Part shown: positions 24,418 to 33,018 of the stretch, one piece after another | Layout: each line of letters opens with the position of its first letter | Position numbering within the stretch: position 1 is the first letter of the stretch | DNA from: JANLTX01 sp049840835 | Lineage (GTDB): Bacteria; Armatimonadota; Armatimonadia; Armatimonadales; Armatimonadaceae | DNA length: 64,000 nucleotides | Reading direction: 5' to 3' | Assembly: GCA_049840835.1 (NCBI GenBank) | Contig: JASGJG010000004.1 | Span: 1 to 64,000, forward strand | The notes under the pieces: model-generated | Database searches by the model: none | Told to the model about the DNA's origin: nothing | Seen by the model: the letters and a program-made list of their open reading frames with translations, nothing else | Position numbers and translations under genes: made by a program

Positions 24418-24516
24418 GCATCCTCATGCCATAAGCTTAATTATATAGCAAATTATTGAAATTTGGCTAAAATAGAAAAGCTGAGAACTTTGCAGGATAC
24501 CAATCTAACATCTGGC

Positions 24517-24861
24517 TTAGCTAATGTAGCGCGCTTCAAACACTTCTATCTCTTTCAGAAGCGTACGCACTTTCCCATCAATATCCCGCTCATCTTCCAT
24601 GGGAATCAGGCCAGAGAGTCGCTCCAACTCGATGCGCAGCTCTTCGACCACATCGCGCTCGACCACCAAATACATCCAGCCACCGTAGAGATTGGCTATG
24701 GTGCGTGTGTAGTTCTCGCCATCGCTCTCCAAAGTCAGACGCGCATCCGCATCTTCCGGGTCCTCCGAATCGCCCAGTTCCTCATCGGAAACCACGCGCC
24801 CGCCTTCTGGGCCACGATGACCTATCGTCTCACCATTCTCAAACGGATACCATTCACTCAC
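24517..24861 (-). CDS. Hypothetical acidic protein of the ndh operon
   Basis: A 114-residue, strongly acidic protein with no recognised domain; residues 20-40 are rich in Glu and Asp, and the C-terminal half is helical (VVEELRIELERLSG, VRTLLKEIEVFEA). The GTG start at 24861 directly follows the stop codon of the upstream small membrane protein, with GGAG seven bases before it. It is the last gene of the ndh operon; G+C returns to that of the chromosome. The function is unknown. Confidence 0.55.
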   Translation of the reverse strand: MSEWYPFENGETIGHRGPEGGRVVSDEELGDSEDPEDADARLTLESDGENYTRTIANLYGGWMYLVVERDVVEELRIELERLSGLIPMEDERDIDGKVRTLLKEIEVFEARYIS

Positions 24862-25035
24862 TTAGGGACTCCACCACCAATGTCGTTTCCACCAATCAAA
24901 GAATGCCTCAAAGATATTCCTGGGAGCTGGATCTTCTCCATCTTTCCAGCTTGGCGGTCGCAGGAATCGGATAAGCGCTCCTATACCCACAACCAGTAGC
25001 GTGACGCCTATCAGGGCATAGTAGATGAGTTCCAT
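24862..25035 (-). CDS. Small single-pass membrane protein
   Basis: A 57-residue protein with one N-terminal membrane helix (YYALIGVTLLVVGIGALIRFL) and a Trp-rich end (FFDWWKRHWWW). The start is the ATG at 25035 or a GTG five codons upstream; neither has a clear ribosome site. It sits between two other small genes after ndh. Its aromatic tail suggests membrane-surface contact. The function is unknown. Confidence 0.5.
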   Translation of the reverse strand: MELIYYALIGVTLLVVGIGALIRFLRPPSWKDGEDPAPRNIFEAFFDWWKRHWWWSP

Positions 25036-25069
25036 GCCATAGAGACACACTTAGCGTCGAAAAGTGACT

Positions 25070-25315
25070 CTACTTCTTGCGGTCGTTCAGGCTTTTTGCC
25101 GCTCCCCAGAGCCAGCGGAGCGGGCTATCTCCCTGGCGAAGAGAGTTAGCGAACCTCTTACCGTCTTCTACGATACTGCCTTCGCCGTTTTCCCAGGTCA
25201 CTGGTCCGGCGAGCCAGGCAACGAAGCAGCCGATGCCGATCAGAGTTATCAGCGCCCATGCCCAGGGATGGTGCCCCAACCAGACACTCAACTGATAGTC
25301 TGGCCTGCCAGACAC
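25070..25315 (-). CDS. Small membrane protein overlapping ndh
   Basis: An 81-residue protein with one clear membrane segment (WAWALITLIGIGCFVAWLAG) and a charged C-terminus. The GTG start at 25315 shares one base with the ndh stop codon, so it is translationally coupled to ndh. No domain is recognised. A role as an accessory to the membrane-bound NADH dehydrogenase is only suggested by position. Confidence 0.5.
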   Translation of the reverse strand: MSGRPDYQLSVWLGHHPWAWALITLIGIGCFVAWLAGPVTWENGEGSIVEDGKRFANSLRQGDSPLRWLWGAAKSLNDRKK

Positions 25316-26574
25316 TAGCCCTGCTCTTTCTTTACGCCCGAAATCAGGCGAGCGCCTCTCTGAAACGTGAGGTAGTTGAAGGCCCACTGAACCAACACCG
25401 TGGCCCGGTTCCGAAAGCCAACCAGCTTCAAGATGTGTATGAAGAGCCAGAACAGCCAGGCAAACAGCCCGGAAAAGTGCTTACCGTTCACATCGGCCAC
25501 GGCATGACCACGGCCCAGCACGGCAAGGTTCCCGAGGTCCTTGTACACGAATGGCTCGCCGTCCTCACCGCTCAGGCGCTTACGAATCATGCGCGCCGCG
25601 TGCGCACCGCCCTGCATCGCTCCCTGCGCCACACCAGGAACAAACCCCTTTTCACCCCAGCTCGCGGCGGCCATATCGCCCACCACGAATATCTCCGGGT
25701 GTCCCTGCACTGAGAGATCTGGGTTTACGGGAATCCTGCCCGCGCGATCTCGCTCCACGCCGAGCGCAGCACCAATAGGAGCAGCCTGATTCCCTGCGGC
25801 CCAGAGCACAGTCTTGGCGGGAATATGCTCCCCATCTGAGAGTGTGACCCCGTTTTCGTCTATCTGGGTTGCCTTCACTTCGAATCGGAACTCCACACCC
25901 AGCCGGGTGAGATCACGCATGGCGACTTCGGCCAGATCACCGGGAAAGGCGTTCAGCGGGCGCACACTGTTCTCTACCAGAATCACCCGCGTGCGATTAG
26001 TATCTATGCGGCGGAAGTCCGGGTGCATGGCCCTTTTCGCTATTTCAGGGAGCACACCGGCAAGCTCACAACCCGTGGGACCACCGCCGACGATAACAAA
26101 GGTCATCCAGGCGTCGCGCTCGGCATCCGTTTCGGCTTTTTCCGCTTCCTCAAAAGCGGTTAGATACCGGCGGCGAATCTCTAAGGCATCGGGAATCGTT
26201 TTCAGACCCGGCGCCACCTTCTCTAAGGCATCGTTACCAAAGTAGCTGTGCCGGGCACCGCAGGCGAGCACCAGGAACTCATACGGGTAGCGCTTGCCAC
26301 TGCTGTCGATAACCGCCTTACCCTCGACATCGATATCGGTAATCTCCGCCATGAAGACCGTGCAGTTTTTCTGCTTCTGGAGCATGGAACGAATGGGGTA
26401 AAGAATATCGCTGGGTGAGAGTGCTGCCGTGGCTACCTGATACAGCAACGGCTGAAATAAATGGTAGTTCGTGCGGTCCAGCAACGTGATATCCACATAG
26501 CTCCCTGCAAGTCCCCGCGCTGCCTCGATTCCCCCGAAGCCGCCCCCTACGATAACTACCTTCGCTTTTTCCAT
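25315..26574 (-). CDS. ndh: Type II NADH dehydrogenase
   Basis: A 419-residue flavoprotein that oxidises NADH and reduces quinone without pumping protons. The FAD-binding motif is VVIVGGGFGGIEAARGL (residues 6-22); the NADH-binding motif is FVIVGGGPTGCELAG. The quinone/FAD-proximal motif GDMAA is present, and the C-terminus (FAWLFWLFIHILKLVGFRNR) has the amphipathic aromatic helix that binds NDH-2 to the membrane. Length fits the family. Three small genes follow with overlaps, forming an operon. It is divergent from the ankyrin fusion gene, 71 bases away. Confidence 0.9.
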   Translation of the reverse strand: MEKAKVVIVGGGFGGIEAARGLAGSYVDITLLDRTNYHLFQPLLYQVATAALSPSDILYPIRSMLQKQKNCTVFMAEITDIDVEGKAVIDSSGKRYPYEFLVLACGARHSYFGNDALEKVAPGLKTIPDALEIRRRYLTAFEEAEKAETDAERDAWMTFVIVGGGPTGCELAGVLPEIAKRAMHPDFRRIDTNRTRVILVENSVRPLNAFPGDLAEVAMRDLTRLGVEFRFEVKATQIDENGVTLSDGEHIPAKTVLWAAGNQAAPIGAALGVERDRAGRIPVNPDLSVQGHPEIFVVGDMAAASWGEKGFVPGVAQGAMQGGAHAARMIRKRLSGEDGEPFVYKDLGNLAVLGRGHAVADVNGKHFSGLFAWLFWLFIHILKLVGFRNRATVLVQWAFNYLTFQRGARLISGVKKEQG

Positions 26575-26645
26575 GTCTGTTGTCAGAGTTGGTTAAGAGT
26601 ACCTCGCTATCCTCCCAAATTAAGCGAAAACCGATAAGGGAAACT

Positions 26646-28478
26646 ATGATGAGACCTCTGTTACTGACTGCCCTGGCGCTCTGTGCGAGTGCTGGTGCCG
26701 CACTGGCGCGGCAAGCGCCGCCGCCAGATTCTCTAAAAGACACCATGCTCACCACGGATCTGGTTCTGGCAATTCGTCGCCATGACACCGCAGGCATCCG
26801 CTCGGCTCTGGAGCATGGGGCAAGCCCTACCCACCCGAACTGGCTAGGGGGTACACCGATTGAAATGGCTGCGCTAGTGGGTAACCGCGAAGCCATAGAC
26901 ATCTTGCGAGAGCACGGTGCCACTCTAGATAAAGGGATGTACGGCACCGGCTCCCCGCTTATTCTGGCGCTACTGGGAGACAGCGAGCCGATTGCCCTAG
27001 ACTTCTTAGACCACGGCGTTTCCCTGAAAACGCAGCGCCCCGATGAAGCCTCTCCGCTCATGCTCGCCGCCGCCACGGGCAAACTCGCAGTCGTGAACCG
27101 TCTGCTCAAAGACCCGGCAACTCTCAAGCAGCTCGATATAGGCGGAGAGACCGCCCTGCACTACGCCGTGCGCTATGGCCAACTGACCGCCACAGATCGC
27201 CTACTCCGTGCGGGCGCCGCCGTAGATGCCAAGAACCGCTGGGGTCAGACACCACTCATGCAGGCGGCGCAGACAGGTAATACCCCCCTGGTAAAGCGGC
27301 TCTTAGACGCCAAGGCATCGCCCCGGATTGCCGATAAGCAGGGCCGCACTGCACTGACCTATGCCGCTCGCTACTCTGGCAGCGCCACAGTCGCTGCTCT
27401 ATTACTAAAAGCAGGCGCAGACCCGAAGGCAAAAGATAGACAAGGTCAAACGCCGAGCACTCTGGCCCGTGGTCGCGGTTTTATGGACCTAGCCAAACTC
27501 CTGCCGGGCGGCACCATTTCCCCTACCGCGCCGAAAACTCCGCATGATGCGGTGGCGCGCAGTCTGAAGCTGATTCAGCCGACCATGGTGTCGTTTAACC
27601 AGCAGAGCCAGTGCATCTCCTGCCACCATCAGGGAATGGGCCAGGGCGTGCTGACAGCAGCGAAACTACGTGGATTCGCTATCGACGAGAACATTCTCAA
27701 AGAGCACCAGAAGCGTGAAGGCGAAGAAGGCAAGCAAATGGGTCCACTGCTGGCGGGGCTTCCGAAAGACCCGACTCTGGTACGTGCCTTGCCCGCAGTG
27801 GATATAGGAGACTTTAGCGTGGGCGGTGCGTATCGGGTTCTAGCGTTGCATACCGCGCAGGTGCCCGCCATGCCGGAGCTTGCGGGTATGACCCAGCTCA
27901 TTGCCGGATTCCAGGCTCCGGATGGTAGCTGGGAACGTGGCCTGCCGCGCGGTCCCATGCAATCCACCCCACTGACGACCACAGCGTGGACCCTGGCTGG
28001 TATCAGCCGTTACATGCCCGCTGAGCAGCGCGCTCCGGTCCTAGCATCCGCTCGCCGCTACCTGGTCGGCGCCAAGGCCGTAACCGTGGAAGAGAAAGCC
28101 TCCAAGTTACTGGGCCAGCATTTCGCAGAAGCCTCTGCCGCCGAGCGCGATGCCTCGCTGAAGGCTCTATTGACCACACAACGCCCGGATGGTTCGTTTG
28201 GGGATTCTTACAACACAGGCATGGCGCTCTATAGTCTGCGCGTAGGCGGCGGTCTTCCGGTCTCACACCCGGCGGTTCGGCGTGCCGTGGCGCAGCTTCT
28301 GCGGACTCAAGACGAAGACGGTTCCTGGTTCGTGAACAAGAGTGCTCGGCCCTACAACTACTTCTTCGATACAGGCTTTCCCGGCGGCGAGTCTCAGTAC
28401 ATGTCGTTTATCGCGACCTGCTGGGCGACGCTGGGCCTGCTAGAGTGTGATGAAAAGAAAAACGTCGCAATTAACTAA
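26646..28478 (+). CDS. Ankyrin repeat / CxxCH / terpenoid-cyclase-like fusion protein
   Basis: A 610-residue exported protein. The signal peptide (LLLTALALCASAGAALA) is followed by about seven ankyrin repeats (for example GETALHYAVRYGQ, WGQTPLMQAAQTGNTPL, QGRTALTYAARYS). Next comes the single covalent-haem motif CISCH at residues 323-327, and the C-terminal half has alpha/alpha-barrel repeats like those of squalene cyclases or prenyltransferases (QAPDGSW, QRPDGSFGDSY, QDEDGSWF). The ATG at 26646 has AAGGGA upstream. A periplasmic c-type cytochrome-like protein is inferred; enzyme activity is not established. Confidence 0.8.
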   Translation: MMRPLLLTALALCASAGAALARQAPPPDSLKDTMLTTDLVLAIRRHDTAGIRSALEHGASPTHPNWLGGTPIEMAALVGNREAIDILREHGATLDKGMYGTGSPLILALLGDSEPIALDFLDHGVSLKTQRPDEASPLMLAAATGKLAVVNRLLKDPATLKQLDIGGETALHYAVRYGQLTATDRLLRAGAAVDAKNRWGQTPLMQAAQTGNTPLVKRLLDAKASPRIADKQGRTALTYAARYSGSATVAALLLKAGADPKAKDRQGQTPSTLARGRGFMDLAKLLPGGTISPTAPKTPHDAVARSLKLIQPTMVSFNQQSQCISCHHQGMGQGVLTAAKLRGFAIDENILKEHQKREGEEGKQMGPLLAGLPKDPTLVRALPAVDIGDFSVGGAYRVLALHTAQVPAMPELAGMTQLIAGFQAPDGSWERGLPRGPMQSTPLTTTAWTLAGISRYMPAEQRAPVLASARRYLVGAKAVTVEEKASKLLGQHFAEASAAERDASLKALLTTQRPDGSFGDSYNTGMALYSLRVGGGLPVSHPAVRRAVAQLLRTQDEDGSWFVNKSARPYNYFFDTGFPGGESQYMSFIATCWATLGLLECDEKKNVAIN

Positions 28479-28495
28479 TTAAAGGAGCAATCTCA

Positions 28496-28532
28496 GGGAG
28501 TGGGAGCCGCAGGGCTACTGCTCCCTTTTTTT
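28496..28532 (+). terminator. Terminator after the ankyrin fusion gene
   Basis: An imperfect stem starting GGGAG and ending CTCCC, followed by seven T. The T run overlaps the stop codon of the convergent gene at 28531. Confidence 0.75.
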
Positions 28533-29697
28533 ATTTTAGTGCATTCCCAAGATCCCAGTATTCCAGAGACCACTGCTCCTGAAAACTATCATAGTAGTAG
28601 AGTTTATTGTCCTGAGTAAAAGAAATTTCGTTCATAAAGCTGGTGGTTGTGTATCTGGTGCTCCATAAGCGCTCCCAGGTTTTCACATCGTATATTCCCC
28701 ACTCGCCTGCCCCACGCAGCGCAATACGCTTTCCATCCTGTGACCAGACTCCTTTCTCAACAGGCTGATCCGGAGCAAATGTAAACGTTGCCTTACTGCC
28801 ATCTAATGACCACACAGAAACCCAGTCTCTCCCCTGTGCCAGAGGCATTACTGATTCTTTACCTGCATAGAGTAGTTTCTGGCTGTCCGGAGAAAACTCC
28901 AGCCCAAACGACTCATTCCCACTATGTCCCACCGGAAATAGCTGCGGCTTCCCTGGTTTGTCAAGGTCCCAGAGCGCAACGTTGGCCTTGTATTTGTCTA
29001 AATAGATAGTCGCGAGCCATCTACCGTCTGGTGATACTTTGAGCTCACCACTTACTTGAGCAGGGGATTCCAGGGGAATAGTATGTATGGACCTGCTTAA
29101 CCGATCCCAGAACTGAATGTTCTTACCCGCCTTCCATACGGCCCGACTTCCTTTGGCAGCCCAGGCAATATCATAGGTTGGCTTTGCTACAGATATCCGG
29201 GCAATAGCCTTGCCTGTTTTCGCATCCAGCACCTCGGTACCGTTGAAAATCTCCGTCCCATCCTGGCTAAAAGCAGGCCTATCCAATAGCAGATGCGCCT
29301 GACTCCAGGCCAGCTCGCCAGATGATTTATATAACTCCAGGCGGGCACTGTTTCCTGTCCAGTAACCTACCAGGTAGAAGTTCCCTTGGGGCGCAACTGC
29401 AAACCAGGCTAAGTTAGGAACAGGGAGCTTGAGAGTGTGCTGCACGCCCGGCTTCCAGGCACTTTTCCGAGCATACTCCAATCCTCCAGTAGCTACTTGA
29501 TGCCCTAGCTGCCCTGCAGTCAAAAATACAGTGACCGACAACACCGGGAAAAACCAGCGAGGATACCGACGATGGGCAGGCCTTATCGCTGGAGTGACGA
29601 CATTTCGAACATTGGGTGAAACAGCTTGTGCTGCCTGCGGCGTACTCACAGCGGTTTTCGGCGGCATCGCATTCGTATGCTGTGTGAGACGAGCCAT
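28531..29697 (-). CDS. Membrane-anchored WD40-like beta-propeller protein, copy 1
   Basis: A 388-residue protein with a cytoplasmic N-terminal tail (MARLTQHTN...), one membrane helix (YPRWFFPVLSVTVFLTAGQL) and an external domain of WD40/Lp-type repeats, for example SPDGRWLATIYLD, SPDSQKLLYAGKE and SQDGKRIALRGAGEW. It is a close paralogue of the gene upstream at 29714, sharing the MARLTQ start and PRWF membrane segment. The two are 16 bases apart and probably cotranscribed. The propeller is probably for protein binding; no enzyme motif is seen. Confidence 0.65.
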   Translation of the reverse strand: MARLTQHTNAMPPKTAVSTPQAAQAVSPNVRNVVTPAIRPAHRRYPRWFFPVLSVTVFLTAGQLGHQVATGGLEYARKSAWKPGVQHTLKLPVPNLAWFAVAPQGNFYLVGYWTGNSARLELYKSSGELAWSQAHLLLDRPAFSQDGTEIFNGTEVLDAKTGKAIARISVAKPTYDIAWAAKGSRAVWKAGKNIQFWDRLSRSIHTIPLESPAQVSGELKVSPDGRWLATIYLDKYKANVALWDLDKPGKPQLFPVGHSGNESFGLEFSPDSQKLLYAGKESVMPLAQGRDWVSVWSLDGSKATFTFAPDQPVEKGVWSQDGKRIALRGAGEWGIYDVKTWERLWSTRYTTTSFMNEISFTQDNKLYYYDSFQEQWSLEYWDLGNALK

Positions 29698-29713
29698 GTA
29701 AAAATCCTACCGT

Positions 29714-30856
29714 CTAATTCTTAAGTACTTTTGATAAATCCCAATAGTCTAAAAACCATTGTTTGTTGTCACGCTCATCGCAGTAATAGATATAGTTTCC
29801 CTGTGTGAAGTATAGGGTATCAATGAAGTCCTCCGTATGATGGCTAGCGCTCCAGAGTCGCTTTCCTGAGGTAGCGTTATATACGCCCCAATCATCTCCT
29901 CCCCGCAGAACAAGGTTCTTTCCATCAGGCGACCAGGCAGCACGATGCACCATCTGCCCTGGTGCGAATGTGTACAGCGACTTGCTTTCCAGCGAGTAGA
30001 TAGTGACTCCATTTCTGCCAAAGAGGAGCTTCTTACTATCTGGCGAGAAAACGGGTATGGTTGTCTCTCCGAGACTCATTCCTACCGGAAACAGTTTTGG
30101 TTCCCCCAATTGGGTGAGGTCCCATAACGCCACACCATTCGTATATTCATCGTAAATTATCGCAGCAAGCCACCTCCCGTTGGGTGAGAGAGTAAGCTGA
30201 GTACAATCCGCTCCCTTCGATTTCATATTCAGTGGAAACGAGCGCATCTTTCCCGTAGTACGCTCCCAGATACGAACATCGTTTTTGTTACTCCACACCG
30301 CCCGACTTCCATTGGCAGACCAGATCACTTCATGGGTGGCATTCTCCGCAGGAACTTGGACAATTGCCTTGCCTGTTCTGGCATCGAGCACTTCAGTACC
30401 ACTGAAAATCTCCGAACCATCTTCGCTGAAAGCCAGCCCGGCCTTTTGATATCCCCGGCTCCATAGTAGCTCGCCGGATATCTTATGCAGCTCCATATGG
30501 GCGCTGTTTTCCGCTTTATAGCCAGCATAGCCAACCAGATAGCGGTCTCCCCGAGGTGCAACGGCATATGTGGCAGAACCGGGTACTGGCAGCGTAGTGA
30601 CAGCGTGTTTGTTCGTGGGCTTTCTGCCATCTTTCTGGGCCGACTCCATAGCACTCCTGGCGATGCTATACGCTAGCTCCCCTATTGTCAAAAATATGGC
30701 AATAGCCAACACAGGCAAGAACCAGCGAGGAAACCGACGGCGTGTAGGGCGTATCTCTGGAGCAACTATGTTCCGGCTACTCGGCAAAACAGACTGCCGC
30801 ATACTCATAGCAGATTTCTGCGGTGGCGACGTAGTTTGCTGAGTAAGCCGTGCCAT
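29714..30856 (-). CDS. Membrane-anchored WD40-like beta-propeller protein, copy 2
   Basis: A 380-residue paralogue of the preceding gene with the same layout: MARLTQQTT tail, membrane helix (FPRWFLPVLAIAIFLTIGEL) and propeller repeats (SEDGSEIFSGTEVLDARTG, SPNGRWLAAIIYDEY, SPDGKNLVLRGGDDW). The repeat DARTGKAI in copy 2 matches DAKTGKAI in copy 1. It arose by tandem duplication. It is divergent from the transporter gene, 36 bases away. The function is unknown. Confidence 0.65.
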   Translation of the reverse strand: MARLTQQTTSPPQKSAMSMRQSVLPSSRNIVAPEIRPTRRRFPRWFLPVLAIAIFLTIGELAYSIARSAMESAQKDGRKPTNKHAVTTLPVPGSATYAVAPRGDRYLVGYAGYKAENSAHMELHKISGELLWSRGYQKAGLAFSEDGSEIFSGTEVLDARTGKAIVQVPAENATHEVIWSANGSRAVWSNKNDVRIWERTTGKMRSFPLNMKSKGADCTQLTLSPNGRWLAAIIYDEYTNGVALWDLTQLGEPKLFPVGMSLGETTIPVFSPDSKKLLFGRNGVTIYSLESKSLYTFAPGQMVHRAAWSPDGKNLVLRGGDDWGVYNATSGKRLWSASHHTEDFIDTLYFTQGNYIYYCDERDNKQWFLDYWDLSKVLKN

Positions 30857-30892
30857 GTGAGGATTTTACCTGAAGCAGGGTAATCTCATTAG

Positions 30893-32146
30893 GTGACGCA
30901 GGTTCTGGCGCTGAGCATATTCGCTCTGGTCTACATTATTATCTTAGCAGGAGAGAACTCCCCGCGAAAGCTGGATCGCCCCGCTGCCGGACTCATAGGC
31001 GGCGTGCTCATGGTGGTCTGCGGCGTACTGAATCGCAAAGAAGCCATTGCCGCTATCGACTTCGGAACTATAGGGCTGCTTTTCGGCATGATGGTCCTGA
31101 TCCACTATGCCACCCTCTCCGGATTGCTGGACCGCATGGCGGGCTATCTGGTGGAGCGCAGCAAGACCCCGCAGCAGCTTCTCTGGATTCTCTGTTTCAG
31201 TGCAGGCATACTCTCCGCGCTGTTCGTGAACGACACTATTTGCCTGCTTATGGTGCCGCTAGTGCTCACCATAGTCAAGCGCAAAAACCTGCCTCCGGAG
31301 CCCTACTTAATCGCGCTGGCTACCAGTAGCAACGTGGGTTCAGTAATGACGCTCACGGGCAACCCACAGAACATGCTTATCGGGCAATCGTCTCAGTGGA
31401 CCTGGGCCGCATTCGCTCTGCGTATGGTGCCGGTCGGATTGGTTTGTCTGGTGGTCAACGCACTGATTGTAGGCTGGCTCTATCGCAAACCGCTTCGGGA
31501 AGCGCAGGCACAACCACAAGAAGAGATGCTGGCGCTGGCCTACCCCCTGGAGCGAAAACTGGCTATCCGTACCCTGCTGGTTCTAGTTGGTCTACTCGTC
31601 GCGTTTCTGGCAGGTGCCCCCATGGATGTGGCTGCTATGGCGGCAGGCGTAACCCTGCTTATCTGGGCAAACCGTGAGCCAGAAAAGACTTTTGCCGCTA
31701 TCGACTGGTCCTTGTTACTATTCTTCGCCGGGCTCTTTGTTGTGGTTGAAGGAGTGACCAAAACTGAGGGCGCCTGGATTAGCCGCCTGATGCCCCTGTT
31801 CGCGCAGCAAAAAGACCCACTGACCGAGCTGTCTCTGTTTTCCTTTGGCTCGGTAGTGGGAAGCAATCTGTTCAGCAATGTGCCATTCGTGATGCTTCTA
31901 CGCACCTGGGTACCCGGCCTGCCTCATGCCTCACTGCTCTGGCTGGCGCTGGCAGCCTCCAGCACGCTGGCTGGCAATCTGACTCTCTTAGGCAGCGTAG
32001 CGAATCTCATCGTGGCGCAGGGTGCTAAGGACGTGTACCCGCTCTCCTTCAAGGCATTTCTAAGGGTCGGCGTGCTGACCACAACCACCACTGTGCTGGT
32101 AAGTATCGGGCTGCTCTATGTCTATAATCTGCTGAGATGGGTTTAG
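30893..32146 (+). CDS. ArsB/SLC13-type anion or arsenite transporter
   Basis: A 417-residue protein with about 11-12 hydrophobic segments. Family landmarks are FVNDTICLLMVPLVL and TLTGNPQNMLIG in the first half and SNLFSNVPFVMLL plus TLAGNLTLLGSVANLIV in the second, the inverted-repeat pattern of the ArsB/NhaD/SLC13 ion transporter superfamily. Transport of arsenite, citrate, sulfate or another anion is possible; the substrate is undetermined. The start is a GTG. No arsenic-resistance genes are adjacent, so arsenite export is not supported by context. It overlaps the convergent CBM9-like gene by four bases. Confidence 0.75.
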   Translation: MTQVLALSIFALVYIIILAGENSPRKLDRPAAGLIGGVLMVVCGVLNRKEAIAAIDFGTIGLLFGMMVLIHYATLSGLLDRMAGYLVERSKTPQQLLWILCFSAGILSALFVNDTICLLMVPLVLTIVKRKNLPPEPYLIALATSSNVGSVMTLTGNPQNMLIGQSSQWTWAAFALRMVPVGLVCLVVNALIVGWLYRKPLREAQAQPQEEMLALAYPLERKLAIRTLLVLVGLLVAFLAGAPMDVAAMAAGVTLLIWANREPEKTFAAIDWSLLLFFAGLFVVVEGVTKTEGAWISRLMPLFAQQKDPLTELSLFSFGSVVGSNLFSNVPFVMLLRTWVPGLPHASLLWLALAASSTLAGNLTLLGSVANLIVAQGAKDVYPLSFKAFLRVGVLTTTTTVLVSIGLLYVYNLLRWV

Positions 32147-33018
32147 CGAGGCGTTATCTGGGAATCATGACTGATTCTTAGAGTCGCTTCTTCAAACTCC
32201 CAGCCGGGGTAGAGGGAGTTGGTTTCGCGGCTGGTGTTGTAGGCATCCATAAGATAGCAGCGCTGTTCCCAGGTGGGGTCAAGGCGGAAGGGAGTATCAG
32301 CCGATTCCTCGAACTGCACATAGCCCCAGTTTTCGGGGCGGTGCATGTCTATCACCCACTGTGGACTCCAGACCCAGTTGTGCTCGGGCGTGCCAGGAGT
32401 TTTCTCGTAGCGGCCCTCGGTGATTTCGATATCCCACTCCACTCTGGAGAAGTTGATACGCCATTGCTGGCCCACGGAAGGTCGCTCCCCGCCTTTGAGA
32501 GTCGCAAGTGCGGTCCAGGGAATCGCGATTTCCACACTCCAGCCCTGGTCTTCGTCGGTGGGGTCGTTCAGGGTGCCGTCTATCTTTACGGCGGTCTTCA
32601 TGCCGTATAGCTCCCACTCGTTCAGTGCCGGGCCGCCATCACGGTAGGGTTTTGGCAGGCGCAGGTCCCAGGTAGTGTTGAGCGCGTTCAGTTCCAGCTC
32701 ACCATAGTCGTGGTTATCGCTATCCGGGTCAATAAATACCTCGAAATCGTTGTCCTGGAAAATCACCGAGTCATGCTCGGTCAGAGTGGCCCATACATGC
32801 GGCTCGGTGAGATAGGCGCCTATATAGAAAAAGTCCTCGTCCCAGAGCATTTTCACACGGGTAGGCCAGGTGGGTGTGGGCTGGAACTCCCCCTCAATAT
32901 CCACGAACTCCTCCGACCAGGGCGCGGCGTCCCACACGGATTTGCTGAGGTCACCGTCTATGGTTATTGGCACGCCAGCGCGAGCGCAGACATAGCCGCG
33001 CGGATGCGGGAGAATCAT
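32143..33018 (-). CDS. Carbohydrate-binding family 9-like protein
   Basis: A 291-residue beta-sandwich protein of the CBM9-like group: GDLSKSVWDAAPWSEEFVD near the start, FFYIGAYLTEPHVWATLT, DNDFEVFIDPDSDNHDYGE and the final WEFEEATL are typical. Such domains bind cellulose- or xylan-type sugars, or cap glycosidases. There is no signal peptide at the chosen ATG, unusual for a polysaccharide binder. The ATG overlaps the stop of the upstream paralogue gene (ATGA), so it is the last gene of a four-gene operon. Confidence 0.75.
   Translation of the reverse strand: MILPHPRGYVCARAGVPITIDGDLSKSVWDAAPWSEEFVDIEGEFQPTPTWPTRVKMLWDEDFFYIGAYLTEPHVWATLTEHDSVIFQDNDFEVFIDPDSDNHDYGELELNALNTTWDLRLPKPYRDGGPALNEWELYGMKTAVKIDGTLNDPTDEDQGWSVEIAIPWTALATLKGGERPSVGQQWRINFSRVEWDIEITEGRYEKTPGTPEHNWVWSPQWVIDMHRPENWGYVQFEESADTPFRLDPTWEQRCYLMDAYNTSRETNSLYPGWEFEEATLRISHDSQITPR

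Noticed and set aside
26318..27127. Minus-strand open frame of 269 codons across ndh and the ankyrin gene
   Set aside because: It crosses the intergenic region and is antisense to ankyrin repeats; two well-supported genes explain the region.
30893..32146. Arsenite efflux pump
   Set aside because: The family includes ArsB, but no arsR, arsC or arsA lies nearby, so a general anion transporter is the safer call.
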